Shown here piece by piece: positions 36,481 through 50,000 of a DNA stretch of 64,000 nucleotides. Below the pieces are notes generated by a model. The model saw only the letters and a list, made by a program, of their open reading frames with translations, was not told where the DNA came from and ran no database searches. Every line of letters starts with the position of its first letter. Positions within the stretch are counted from its first letter, which is position 1. The stretch is from positions 227,501 through 291,500 of the forward strand of contig NC_083655.1 in the NCBI RefSeq assembly GCF_963576545.1, read 5' to 3'. This stretch comes from Limanda limanda. Its lineage: Eukaryota; Chordata; Actinopteri; Pleuronectiformes; Pleuronectidae. Both the position numbers and the translations under genes were made by a program.

Positions 36481-36539
36481 CCCACTATTCCTTGACCCCG
36501 ATGAAACCGTCCCTAGGTCAAGAGGAGATGTGAAGGAGA

Positions 36540-38405
36540 AGCAGTGAGGAGCAGTGAGGAGCAGTGAGGAGCAGAGAGGAGCAGTGAGGAGCAGTGAGGA
36601 GCAGTGAGGAGCAGTGAGGAGCAGAGAGGAGCAGTGAGGAGCAGTGAGGAGCAGTGAGAAGCAGTGAGGAGCAGTGAGGAGCAGTGAGAAGCAGTGAGAA
36701 GCAGTGAGAAGCAGTGAGGAGCAGTGAGGAGCAGTGAGGAGCAGAGAGGAGCAGTGAGGAGCAGTGAGGAGCAGTGAGAAGCAGTGAGGAGCAGTGAGGA
36801 GCAGTGAGGAGCAGTGAGGAGAAGTGAGGAGCAGTGAGGAGCAGTGAGGAGCAGTGAAGAGCAGTGAGGAGCAGTGAGGAGCAGTGAGGAGAAGTGAGTA
36901 GTGAGGAGAAGTGAGTAGCAGTGAGGAGCAGTGAGGAGCAGTGAAGAGCAGTGAGGAGCAGTGAGGAGCAGTGAGGAGCAGTGAGAAGCAGTGAGGAGCA
37001 GTGAGAAGCAGTGAGGAGCAGTGAGGAGCAGTGAGGAGCAGTGAGGAGCAGTGAGGAGCAGAGAGAAGCAGTGAGGAGCAGTGAGGAGCAGTGAGGAGCA
37101 GTGAGGAGCAGTGAGAAGCAGTGAGGAGCAGTGAGAAGCAGTGAGAAGCAGTGAGGAGCAGTGAGAAGCAGTGAGGAGCAGTGAGGAGCAGAGAGGAGCA
37201 GAGAGGAGCAGTGAGGAGCAGTGAGGAGCAGTGAGGAGCAGTGAGGAGAAGTGAGGAGCAGTGAGGAGCAGTGAGGAGCAGTGAGGAGCAGAGAGAAGCA
37301 GTGAGGAGCAGTGAGGAGCAGTGAGGAGCAGTGAGAAGCAGAGAGGAGCATTGAGGAGCAGTGAGAAGCAGTGAGAAGCAGTGAGGAGCAGTGAGGAGCA
37401 GTGAGGAGCAGAGAGGAGCAGTGAGGAGCAGTGAGGAGCAGTGAGGAGCAGTGAGGAGCAGTGAGGAGAAGTGAGGAGCAGTGAGGAGCAGTGAAGAGCA
37501 GTGAGGAGCAGTGAGGAGCAGTGAGGAGCAGTGAGGAGAAGTGAGTAGTGAGGAGAAGTGAGTAGCAGTGAGAAGCAGTGAGGAGCAGTGAGGAGCAGTG
37601 AAGAGCAGTGAGGAGCAGTGAGGAGCAGTGAGAAGCAGTGAGGAGCAGTGAGAAGCAGTGAGGAGCAGTGAGGAGCAGTGAGGAGCAGTGAGGAGCAGTG
37701 AGGAGCAGTGAGGAGCAGAGAGAAGCAGTGAGGAGCAGTGAGGAGCAGTGAGGAGCAGTGAGGAGCAGTGAGAAGCAGTGAGGAGCAGTGAGAAGCAGTG
37801 AGAAGCAGTGAGGAGCAGTGAGAAGCAGTGAGGAGCAGTGAGGAGCAGAGAGGAGCAGAGAGGAGCAGTGAGGAGCAGTGAGGAGCAGTGAGGAGCAGTG
37901 AGGAGAAGTGAGGAGCAGTGAGGAGCAGTGAGGAGCAGTGAGGAGCAGTGAGGAGAAGTGAGGAGCAGTGAGGAGCAGTGAAGAGCAGTGAGGAGCAGTG
38001 AGGAGCAGTGAGGAGCAGTGAGAAGAAGTGAGGAGCAGTGAGAAGCAGTGAGGAGCAGTGAGGAGCAGTGAGGAGAAGTGAGGAGCAGTGAGAAGCAGTG
38101 AGGAGCAGAGAGGAGAAGTGAGAAGCAGTGAGGAGCAGTGAGGAGCAGTGAGGAGAAGTGAGGAGAAGTGAGGAGAAGTGAGAAGCAGTGAGGAGCAGTG
38201 AGAAGCAGTGAGGAGCAGTGAGGAGCAGTGAGGAGCAGTGAGAAGCAGTGAGGAGCAGAGAGGAGCAGTGAGGAGCAGTGAGGAGCAGTGAGGAGCAGTG
38301 AGAAGCAGTGAGAAGCAGTGAGGAGCAGAGAGGAGCAGTGAGGAGCAGTGAGGAGCAGTGAGGAGAAGTGAGGAGCAGTGAGGAGCAGTGAGGAGCAGTG
38401 AGGAG
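36540..38405. repeat. 10-bp minisatellite, about 186 units
   Basis: The unit is gtgaggagca, with common variants gtgagaagca, agaggagca and gtgaggagaa. The rare block gaagtgagtagtgaggagaa recurs at about 36891 and 37538, so a segment of about 0.64 kb was duplicated. The array ends exactly at the start of the hAT-like element (38406). Antisense Ser/Leu/Ala/Pro frames of over 600 codons are artefacts. Confidence 0.95.
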
Positions 38406-40752
38406 CAGTGGTGTACAAAGTACTTGGAAGCCATATGTTAGCAGGTATGCTTATAACTTCTCTCTACCAGCGGAATAATGATCCTAACTGATAAACAGAC
38501 GTGCGTTTCTTTAGTCGTCCATCGAGTGGCGCTGTTTATTGCAGAGGTGTTCACAACGTACTGCTCTCCGGGAGAGTCAGGTAACAGAGAGAAGGAAGAA
38601 GGTAACACCCCCCTTATAAGATGGTGATGTCATCAGTCACAGGTGACTCCATGTCATATGAGGCGCAACAGCGCCTCCTCCTGGACAAACACAGTTGCAT
38701 GCATACATTCACTTATTCACTCTCAACACCATACTTGAGTAAAAGTACAGATATCTTACTTGAAAGTGACTCCGGTAAAAGTAAAAGTCACCCGGCAGAA
38801 AATGACTTGAGTAAAAGTCTTAGAGTCGCTCATATTAAATGTACTTAAGTATCAAAAGTATCTGGTGTTGAAATGTACTTAAGTATCAAAAGTAAAAGTA
38901 CAAGTACCAAAATTAAAAATGCTAAGTGCTTTTTATAGTAGGTCTATAGAGACACAAAACAACCCAAAAGTGTTCTCTTCAGGATTTATTTCAACTGACT
39001 GAAAAACACTAAATCTATAATGTATAATTTTACAAATTTTGAACCCGAGATGCTGAGGTTAAAATAGTATTGGACAAGTGCATCTGAACTTCTAGAGACA
39101 ACAAAGAATCAACACAACAGAATAAACAAGTTCCTCATGAGTCTACCTAAGAACATTAATAAACCACAGTATAACAACTAAAACATTCTGTAAATATCAC
39201 TAAAAATGGACCTTTCATCAGCAGCAGGAGTGATACACAATGGCCCTTATGATGACTCAGCAAAGGGAAACTAGGCACACACAATAAGATGGTTTCTCTT
39301 TTGTTAACAGCCTGGACACATGCAAGTCCAGAGAAGCACAAAACACTGGACTCAGTCTCGTTCTGCTGCCAAATTTCAGACTGAACAAAGAAATAAATAA
39401 TTGAAGACCAATGTTTTTTTGAATGCTAAACTACATCTACAAAATACATCCAATTGAATATCTTAAGATGCCAATTGGTTACAGTCTTTTGTTGACTTTA
39501 TTTTGAAGTTTATAAATGATCAGTGTCTTGCTTGACGGCACTTCAACACGAACCAGGATTGCTCAACCCTGGAAAGTACCAACTATAAAATACAATTTCT
39601 AAAATGTCTTGGACTGCAAAGCAGCACTGAGCAGGAGAGCACATGTGTCCCTGGCCATGTGTTCTGTCCTCTCCCCCGACCCGCCCTTCTCCGTGTCTCC
39701 ACCTGATGTACCCGCACTTTTCTTTAATTTGTCATTTTTCTTTCCAAAGTTCGCACCTGATCCCCCCCCTCATCACCAAACCAGTGTTTACAGCGGCCTA
39801 CAGTCAGCAGCTGCTCGTCGGTTTGTCGGTTTATGAACCTTTTGTGTCTATAAGCTGTATTGTGTAACTGCCTGGATGTTTACCTGCCGCCAGCTTGTCC
39901 TCTCATCTACATGTAGCCTGTTTATTTATCATTAGACTATCTTCACTGAATGGGCCTGCGGTTGTGTTTGCATTTGTTTCCAGCAGGGTGACAATACACC
40001 TGTAGGGTATCTCGCCTGTAGGGACGACAAAGTGAAGACACAACCCTGCTTGAAGTTGTACACATTAGCCAGTTGGTACAATACACATATAAAGACTCAA
40101 CAGCTTCTAAGTTGTGTTGAGTCAGCACAAAGGGCGACTAAGGATTGGAATTGGCAATATATAGATATATAATATCTTTGCAAAAATTATATTGGCATTA
40201 TAGTGAGTGGAAAACTGGGCCTGATTACCCAGGGTTCCATTTGGCGAGGTCCACTAAAAAAACTGAATTGTGTGCGTGAATATGCAGTAGTCCACGACAG
40301 AGTGTTTGTTTTTGGTTGTGTTGGCTGAAAGTTGTTTGTGCGTTTGCTTATATAATTGGTTGTGTTGTTTGTTTTTCCATCTCGACTTGTTTTAAATCTG
40401 TTTGTTTTGTTTTCATGGACGTGTAAGACTGAGTAGACACGGCCAACCAATGATAGTCTATTTAAAAACAGTTTTTGTTTATACCAACTACTTCAAATAT
40501 TTTCTTTAAGAAAAGTTAACCACTTGCTGCTTTGAGTTATGTATTTATGTGCAGATGTTGACACGAAGCAGGAAAGGGAAAACGAATGTGAATCGAAAAA
40601 GGAATACCTTCAAAAAATGATGTAAAGTCACCTAATAAAAGCCCTCAAAAAGCCAATTCATTTGCCTGAATAATAATCCTTAGTACAGATATGTGAAAAA
40701 TCTATTTAAGTACAGTAACAAAGTATTTCTACCTCGATACTTCCCACCACTG
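38406..40752 (+). mobile_element. hAT-like DNA transposon, complete ends
   Basis: It starts CAGTGGTG (38406-38413) and ends CACCACTG (40745-40752). The next bases on both sides are related aagtact/taagtac-type motifs. Each flank is GTGAGGAG (38398-38405 and 40753-40760), a perfect 8-bp target duplication as expected for hAT. No transposase frame is present in its 2347 bp, so it must be non-autonomous. Its sister copy is 33869-35277, in the opposite orientation. Confidence 0.88.
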
Positions 40753-42031
40753 GTGAGGAGCTAGGAAAGGAGCTAGGAAAGGAGCTAGGAAAGGAGTTAG
40801 GAAAGGAGTTGTTTTCTTCCATCTTCAGTTAAAAACAATGTTTTATGATTGAGCAAATTAAAATTATTAAAACTCACATGCTCAGGTATTTAACTGCTGA
40901 CCAATGTCTGTCTGCCTGCCTGTGTGTGTGTGTGTGTGTGTCTGTGTGTGTGTGTGTGTGTGTGTCTGTCTGGAGAAGGGGACCCAGGAGCCTTGAGGGA
41001 GGAAGATGACCAGGTTCAGACCAGGTTCTGCTGCTGCTCCTCCTGCTGACTCCTCCTGCTGCTCCTCCTGCTGACTCCTCCTGCTGACTCCTCCTGCTGC
41101 TCCTCCTGCTGACTCCTCCTGCTGACTCCTCCTGCTGACTCCTCCTGCTGACTCCTCCTGCTGACTCCTCCTGCTGCTCCTCCTGCTGACTCCTCCTGCT
41201 GACTCCTCCTGCTGCTCCTCCTGCTGACTCCTCCTGCTGCTCCTCCTGCTGACTCCTCCTGCTGACTCCTCCTGCTGACTCCTCCTGCTGACTCCTCCTG
41301 CTGCTCCTCCTGCTGCTCCTCCTGCTGACTCCTCCTGCTGACTCCTCCTGCTGCTGCTCCTCCTGCTGACTCCTCCTGCTGCTCCTCCTGCTGACTCCTC
41401 CTGCTGACTCCTCCTGCTGCTCCTCCTGCTGCTCCTCCTGCTGCTCCTCCTGCTGACTCCTCCTGCTGCTCCTCCTGCTGACTCCTCCTGCTGACTCCTC
41501 CTGCTGACTCCTCCTGCTGCTCCTCCTCACAAGGAGGTGGGACGAGAGCAGGGAGACCCGGGTCCCAAGGACGGAGACAAGGATCTGGTTCGACTCTGGT
41601 TTAAAACACAAACTGAACATTGAACTGTTCTTGTTTAATGTCACAACACAAATAAACTTAATTCAAGTTTATTTTCTATTTGTAGCAGCAGAGTTCAAAT
41701 GTGAGTCTATAGAAACAGGCTTTGTGTAATATCACTGACCCTGCAAAGCTATTGAGACACACACACAGACACACACGTACACACAGACACATACACGCAC
41801 ATTCAAACAGACACACACACTCACACAAACACACCCGCAAACAAAAACATACACACACAAAAAACACACACACACAATGACACGTGCACACACAAAGCAG
41901 AATCAGCAGACACATGAGGATGAAGAGAAAACGTCGACGCAGCACAAACCTTTAAATCTCGTCTTTTGTCCTCAGGGTCTGGACCTGGCCCCTCGCTCGC
42001 CCCTCGCTCGCCCCTCGCTCACCCCCTGCTG
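40753..42031. other. Spacer between the hAT-like element and crygn
   Basis: It contains four ggagctaggaaa-type repeats (40756-40808), a GT run (40920-40967), a 12/15-bp minisatellite (listed separately) and a CA-rich stretch (41756-41895). No gene was seen. Confidence 0.6.
41030..41530. repeat. 12/15-bp minisatellite
   Basis: Mixed units ctcctgctg and actcctcctgctg, differing by presence of gact. The minus strand reads as Arg/Ser/Gln/Glu-rich open frames by composition only. Confidence 0.92.
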
Positions 42032-42038
42032 TATATAT
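42032..42038 (+). promoter_or_regulatory. TATA box of crygn
   Basis: TATATAT lies 77 bp before the crygn ATG, at the distance expected for a short crystallin 5' leader. It is preceded by three ccctcgctcg-type repeats. Confidence 0.7.
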
Positions 42039-42114
42039 TGGGCTGTCCAACTTTCTCTCTGTGACACTGTGTGTGTGCTTGTGTCTCAGGTTGGACGACA
42101 TCCAGTGAACAAAC

Positions 42115-43985
42115 ATGTCGCAGTATTCTGGAAAGGTGAGCATGAGGAATCTCACACAGGAAACTGAAAAGTTTTCTTTTAGTGAAATATTTTGACAGTA
42201 TTTTATTTCACAGTATTTTATTTCTCTTGTTCATTTTAAATCAATGAGTTGAATTTGTAATGAAGTTTGACTGATGCTCCATCTCATGTTTTTAAAAGAT
42301 GAATGTGAAATCTTCTCTACAGATAAAACAGACGATGATTTTAAAACGTGTCCAACATCCCATCGTTCCTCAGGGGCGTGTCGGCTCACTGTGACATCAC
42401 CACTGAGGGCGTGGTTATAATTACTGTTTGTTTTTCAGATCACCTTCTACGAGGGGAAGTGCTTCACCGGCAGGAAGCTGGAGGTCAGAGGCGACTGTGA
42501 TAACTTCCAGGACCGTGGCTTCATGAACAGGTGACTTCAAAAAGAAAGATTTCACCTTTATGTTGTCATGAGTGGACATACATTCTCATGTTATAACATA
42601 CGGAGGGGGCGGAGTTACGTGAGCAACATTTTCCTACAGTTCACATGTAGAACGTGTTCCTGTCGTTGGTGGGTGTGTCACAGGTGTGTATAAACACGCC
42701 CCGAGAAGAAGCATCACCTGACTCTTGTGTTTTCAGGGTGAACTCCATCCGAGTGGAGAGCGGCGCCTGGATCTGCTTCGACCACCCGGACTTTAAGGGC
42801 CAGCAGTACATCCTGGAGCACGGAGAGTACCCAGAGTTCCAGAGGTGGAACTCCCACAACGACCACATGGGATCCTGCAAACCCATCCGCATGGTACACG
42901 CCTCTGACAGCGTTCCTGCAGTCTTTATGTCATGTCATGTCATTTAGCCGCCGCTGTTATGCCAAGCCATCATGCGTCCTGCATCTTGCCCGAGGGGTTT
43001 TGGCACGGGCTGGAATCGGAGCAGCGACACCTTCTGGTGGGAGGACGAGCATGCAGCCACAGCCTTTAATATGATGGAATCCATCAGGTCCCAGATTCTC
43101 CTGAAATAATCCTGCTCCTCAGAGGATGAGAAGAAGATTTAGTTTATTACTAAATCTTTTCTCTTCAGTCAACTGATCACAAATCATATTTTAAATGGTG
43201 GATGGAAACACACCTATTTCAATTTTAAAATAGTAAACAATAAAACGGTTTTCCAAAAGGATTTGCTGAAAACAAAATAGGACACATTTCAAGTGACTTT
43301 GCGTCGGAAGGTTTTCTGATCAGAATGAATGTCCGGTATCAGAGAGCGTTCGGCGGTGTCTCACTTCCTGTTCCTCACTTCCTGTTCCTCACTTCCTGTT
43401 CCTCACTTCCTGTTCCTCACTTCCTGTTCCTCACTTCCTGTTCCTCCCTCAGCACGGAGAGCACTATCGCATCGAGCTGTTCGAGGGCTGCAACTTCTCC
43501 GGTCAGTGCGTGGAGATCTGCGACGACTGCCCCTTCCTGCAGAGCCGCGGCCTCGCCAAGACCTGCATCAACTCCGTCAAGGTCTACGGAGACGGAGCGT
43601 GAGTTCAGCCCCTGTCTGTGTGTGTGTCTGTGTGTGTGTCTGTGTGTGTGTCTGTGTGTGTGTCTGTGTGTGTCTGTGTGTGTGTCTGTGTGTGTGTCTG
43701 TGTGTGTCTGTGTGTGTGTCTGTGTGTGTGTCTGTGTGTGTCTGTGTGTGTGTCTGTTTGTGTCTCTGTGCGTGTGTGTGTGTGAACAACGCTGGACTCG
43801 GCTCAGTCATCCATTACTTCTACATATCGATGTGGTTTTCTGTCTGCAGCTGGGTGATGTACGAGGAGCCCAACTTCCGTGGGCGTATGTACATCGTGGA
43901 GCGCGGCGACTACAACAGCCACAACGAGTGGCAGGCGCAGAACGCCAACGTGCAGTCCATCCGCAGGGTCGTCAACTACTTCTAA
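42115..43985 (+). CDS. crygn: GammaN-crystallin
   Basis: A lens structural protein of the beta/gamma-crystallin superfamily with four Greek-key motifs in two domains. Five exons join in phase to 183 residues: 42115-42135 (MSQYSGK), 42439-42530, 42737-42893, 43453-43598, 43850-43985. The layout is diagnostic: the N-terminal domain has its two Greek keys on separate exons (beta-crystallin style). The short first exon, the WNSHNDHMGSCKPIRM linker and the C-terminal end VVNYF match fish gammaN-crystallins. Cys-rich segments (EGCNFSGQCVEICDDC) are typical. All splice sites are GT-AG and no disruption was seen. I cannot tell from sequence alone which fish gammaN paralogue this is. Human CRYGN also lies near NUB1. 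Confidence 0.95.
43364..43447. repeat. 14-bp tandem repeat before crygn exon 4
   Basis: Six copies of cacttcctgttcct end at the ctccctcag 3' splice site of exon 4 and provide its pyrimidine tract. Confidence 0.92.
43613..43786. repeat. GT/TCTG microsatellite in crygn intron 4
   Basis: tgtgtgtgtc repeats start a few bases after the 5' splice site. Confidence 0.93.
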
Positions 43986-44028
43986 GCCCCGCCCCCCGAG
44001 AGCAGCCACTGACGTCATCGTGTACAAA

Positions 44029-44034
44029 AATAAA
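44029..44034 (+). terminator. Polyadenylation signal of crygn
   Basis: AATAAA lies 44 bp after the stop codon. The giant minisatellite starts about 65 bp further on. Confidence 0.75.
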
Positions 44035-44098
44035 CCAGACTGAACCAAGAAAAGAGATTTTTTATCAAACGCTGTTTCACTCTGGTTTTATGTCCCAC

Positions 44099-47000
44099 TG
44101 ATGATTTATACTGGGTATTAACTGGGTATAAACTGGGTATTAACTGGATATTAACTGGGTATTAACTGGATATTTACTGGGTATAATATGGATATTAACT
44201 AGATATTAACTGGGTATAAACTGGATATTAACTGGGTATGAACTGGATATTAACTGGGTATAAACTGGATATTAACTGGGTATTAACTGGATATGAACTG
44301 GATATAAACTGGGTATATACTGGATATTAACTGGGTATTAACTGGATATTTACTGGGTATAATATGGATATTAACTAGATATTAACTGGGTATAAACTGG
44401 ATATTAACTGGGTATGAACTGGATATTAACTGGATATAAACTGGGTATTAACTGGGTATGAACTGGGTATTAACTGGGTATTAACTGGATATGAACTGGG
44501 TATAAACTGGGTATTAACTGGGTATAAACTGGGTATAAACTGGATATTAACTAGGTATAATATGGATATTAACTAGATATTAACTGGGTATAAACTGGGT
44601 ATTAACTGGGTATTAACTGGGTATAAACTGGGTATATACTGGGTATAAACTGGGTATTAACTGGGTATAAACTGGGTATATACTGGATATTAACTAGGTA
44701 TAATATGGATATTAACTAGATATTAACTGGGTATTAACTGGGTATAAACTGGGTATAAACTGGGTATAAACTGGGTATTAACTGGGTATTAACTGGGTAT
44801 TAACTGGATATTAACTAGGTATAATATGGATATTAACTAGATATTAACTGGGTATAAACTGGGTATTAACTGGACATGAACTAATTATACCCAGTTAATA
44901 TCCAGAAACTGGGTATAAACTGGGTATATACTGGATATTAACTGGGTATAAACTGGATATTAACTGGGTATAAACTGGATATTAACTGGGTATTTACTGG
45001 GTATAAACTGGATATGAACTGGGTATTAACTGGGTATAAACTGGATATAAACTGGGTATAAACTGGGTATGAACTGGATATAAACTGGGTATAAACTGGG
45101 TATTAACTGGATATGAACTGGATATAAACTGGGTATATACTGGATATTAACTGGGTATTAACTGGATATTAACTGGGTATAAACTGGGTATAAACTGGAT
45201 ATTAACTGGACATGAACTGGGTATAAACTGGATATTAACTGGACATGAACTGGGTATAAACTGGATATTAACTGGGTATGAACTGGATATTAACTGGGTA
45301 TAAACTGGATATTAACTGGGTATTAACTGGATATTAACTGGGTATAAACTGGGTATATACTGGATATTAACTGGGTATAAACTGGATATTAACTGGGTAT
45401 AAACTGGATATTAACTAGATATTAACTGGGTATAAACTGGGTATAAACTGGATATTAACTGGACATGAACTGGGTATAAACTGGATATTAACTGGGTATG
45501 ACACTGGGTATAAACTGGGTATATACTGGATATTAACTGGGTATTAACTGGATATTAACTGGGTATAAACTGGGTATATACTGGATATTAACTGGGTATA
45601 AACTGGATATTAACTGGGTATAAACTGGATATTAACTAGATATTAACTGGGTATAAACTGGGTATAAACTCGATATTAACTGGACATGAACTGGGTATAA
45701 ACTGGATATTAACTGGGTATGACACTGGGTATAAACTGGGTGTATACTGGATATTAACTGGGTATTAACTGGATATTAACTGGGTATAAACTGGGTATAT
45801 ACTGGATATTAACTGGGTATAAACTGGATATTAACTGGGTATAAACTGGATATTAACTGGGTATTTACTGGGTATAAACTGGATATGAACTGGGTATTAA
45901 CTGGGTATAAACTGGATATAAACTGGGTATAAACTGGGTATGAACTGGATATAAACTGGGTATAAACTGGGTATTAACTGGATATGAACTGGATATAAAC
46001 TGGGTATATACTGGATATTAACTGGGTATTAACTGGATATTAACTGGGTATAAACTGGGTATATACTGGATATTAACTGGACATGAACTGGGTATAAACT
46101 GGATATTAACTGGACATGAACTGGGTATAAACTGGATATTAACTGGGTATGAACTGGATATTAACTGGGTATAAACTGGATATTAACTGGGTATTAACTG
46201 GATATTAACTGGGTATATACTGGATATTAACTAGATATTAACTGGGTATAAACTGGGTATAAACTGGATATTAACTGGACATGAACTGGGTATAAACTGG
46301 ATATTAACTGGGTATGACACTGGGTATAAACTGGGTATATACTGGATATTAACTGGGTATTAACTGGATATTAACTGGGTATAAACTGGGTATATACTGG
46401 ATATTAACTGGGTATTAACTGGATATTAACTGGGTATAAACTGGGTATAAACTGGACATTAACTGGACATGAACTGGGTATAAACTGGATATTAACTGGG
46501 TATGAACTGGATATTAACTGGGTATATACTGGATATTAACTGGGTATTAACTGGATATTAACTGGGTATAAACTGGGTATATACTGGATATTAACTGGAC
46601 ATGAACTGGGTATAAACTGGATATTAACTGGACATGAACTGGGTATAAACTGGATATTAACTGGGTATGAACTGGATATTAACTGGGTATAAACTGGATA
46701 TTAACTGGGTATTAACTGGATATTAACTGGGTATATACTGGATATTAACTAGATATTAACTGGGTATAAACTGGGTATTAACTGGATATGAACTGGATAT
46801 AAACTGGGTATATACTGGATATTAACTGGGTATTAACTGGATATTAACTGGGTATAAACTGGGTATATACTGGATATTAACTGGGTATAAACTGGATATT
46901 AACTGGGTATAAACTGGATATTAACTAGATATTAACTGGGTATAAACTGGGTATAAACTGGATATTAACTGGACATGAACTGGGTATAAACTGGATATTA

Positions 47001-50000
47001 ACTGGGTATGACACTGGGTATAAACTGGGTATATACTGGATATTAACTGGGTATTAACTGGATATTAACTGGGTATAAACTGGGTATATACTGGATATTA
47101 ACTGGGTATAAACTGGATATTAACTGGGTATAAACTGGATATTAACTGGGTATTTACTGGGTATAAACTGGACATTAACTGGACATGAACTGGGTATAAA
47201 CTGGATATTAACTGGGTATGAACTGGATATTAACCGGGTATAAACTGGATATTAACTGGGTATAAACTGGATATGAACTGGGTATGAACTGGGTATGAAC
47301 TGGATATAAACTGGGTATTAACTAGGTATAATATGGATATTAACTAGATATTAACTGGGTATAAACTGGGTATAAACTGGATATTAACTGGGTATTAACT
47401 GGATATTAACTGGGTATAAACTGGGTATAAACTGGACATTAACTGGACATGAACTGGGTATAAACTGGATATTAACTGGGTATGAACTGGATATTAACTG
47501 GGTATAAACTGGATATTAACTGGGTATTAACTGGATATGAACTGGATATAAACTGGGTATATACTGGATATTAACTGGGTATTAACTGGATATTAACTGG
47601 GTATAAACTGGGTATATACTGGATATTAACTGGACATGAACTGGGTATAAACTGGATATTAACTGGACATGAACTGGGTATAAACTGGATATTAACTGGG
47701 TATGAACTGGATATTAACTGGGTATAAACTGGATATTAACTGGGTATTAACTGGATATTAACTGGGTATATACTGGATATTAACTAGATATTAACTGGGT
47801 ATAAACTGGGTATAAACTGGATATTAACTGGACATGAACTGGGTATAAACTGGATATTAACTGGGTATGACACTGGGTATAAACTGGGTATATACTGGAT
47901 ATTAACTGGGTATTAACTGGATATTAACTGGGAATAAACTTGGTATATACTGGATATTAACTGGGTATAAACTGGATATTAACTGGGTATAAACTGGGTA
48001 TATACTGGATATTAACTAGGTATAATATGGATATTAACTAGATATTAACTGGGTATAAACTGGGTTTAAACTGGATATTAACTGGACATGAACTGGGTAT
48101 AAACTGGATATTAACTGGGTATGACACTGGGTATAAACTGGGTATATACTGGATATTAACTGGGTATTAACTGGATATTAACTGGGAATAAACTGGGTAT
48201 ATACTGGATATTAACTGGGTATTAACTGGATATTAACTGGGTATAAACTGGGTATATACTGGATATTAACTAGGTATAATATGGATATTAACTAGATATT
48301 AACTGGGTATAAACTGGGTTTAAACTGGATATTAACTGGACATGAACTGGGTATTAACTGGATATTAACTGGGTATGACACTGGGTATAAACTGGGTATA
48401 TACTGGATATAAACTGGGTATATACTGGATATTAACTGGGTATTAACTGGATATTAACTGGGTATAAACTGGGTATATACTGGATATTAACTGGGTATAA
48501 ACTGGATATTAACTGGGTATAAACTGGATATGAACTGGGTATTAACTGGGTATAAACTGGATATAAACTGGATTTAAACTGGGTATGAACTGGATATAAA
48601 CTGGGTATAAACTGGGTATATACTGGATATTAACTGGGTATAAACTGGATATTAACTGGGTATAAACTGGATATTAACTAGATATTAACTGGGTATAAAC
48701 TGGGTATAAACTGGATATTAACTGGACATGAACTGGGTATAAACTGGATATTAACTGGGTATGACACTGGGTATAAACTGGGTATATACTGGATATTAAC
48801 TGGGTATTAACTGGATATTAACTGGGTATAAACTGGGTATATACTGGATATTAACTGGGTATAAACTGGATATTAACTGGGTATAAACTGGATATTAACT
48901 GGGTATTTACTGGGTATAAACTGGACATTAACTGGACATGAACTGGGTATAAACTGGATATTAACTGGGTATGAACTGGATATTAACCGGGTATAAACTG
49001 GATATTAACTGGGTATAAACTGGATATGAACTGGGTATGAACTGGGTATGAACTGGATATAAACTGGGTATTAACTAGGTATAATATGGATATTAACTAG
49101 ATATTAACTGGGTATAAACTGGGTATAAACTGGATATTAACTGGGTATTAACTGGATATTAACTGGGTATAAACTGGGTATAAACTGGACATTAACTGGA
49201 CATGAACTGGGTATAAACTGGATATTAACTGGGTATGAACTGGATATTAACTGGGTATAAACTGGATATTAACTGGGTATTAACTGGATATGAACTGGAT
49301 ATAAACTGGGTATATACTGGATATTAACTGGGTATTAACTGGATATTAACTGGGTATAAACTGGGTATATACTGGATATTAACTGGACATGAACTGGGTA
49401 TAAACTGGATATTAACTGGACATGAACTGGGTATAAACTGGATATTAACTGGGTATGAACTGGATATTAACTGGGTATAAACTGGATATTAACTGGGTAT
49501 TAACTGGATATTAACTGGGTATATACTGGATATTAACTAGATATTAACTGGGTATAAACTGGGTATAAACTGGATATTAACTGGACATGAACTGGGTATA
49601 AACTGGATATTAACTGGGTATGACACTGGGTATAAACTGGGTATATACTGGATATTAACTGGGTATTAACTGGATATTAACTGGGAATAAACTTGGTATA
49701 TACTGGATATTAACTGGGTATAAACTGGATATTAACTGGGTATAAACTGGGTATATACTGGATATTAACTAGGTATAATATGGATATTAACTAGATATTA
49801 ACTGGGTATAAACTGGGTTTAAACTGGATATTAACTGGACATGAACTGGGTATAAACTGGATATTAACTGGGTATGACACTGGGTATAAACTGGGTATAT
49901 ACTGGATATTAACTGGGTATTAACTGGATATTAACTGGGAATAAACTGGGTATATACTGGATATTAACTGGGTATTAACTGGATATTAACTGGGTATAAA

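Noticed and set aside
36454..38434. Minus-strand frames of 638-654 codons (HCSSLLLTAP repeats)
   Set aside because: Translation of the 10-bp minisatellite in two frames; not conserved and not spliced.
39163..39830. Possible transposase piece in the segment present only in the full hAT-like copy
   Set aside because: Short frames only, with no hAT dimerisation or catalytic motif recognisable.
40874..41644. 256-codon minus-strand frame rich in Ser/Arg/Gln/Glu (SR-protein-like)
   Set aside because: It is the translation of the 12/15-bp minisatellite; the resemblance to SR or Gln/Glu-rich proteins is compositional.
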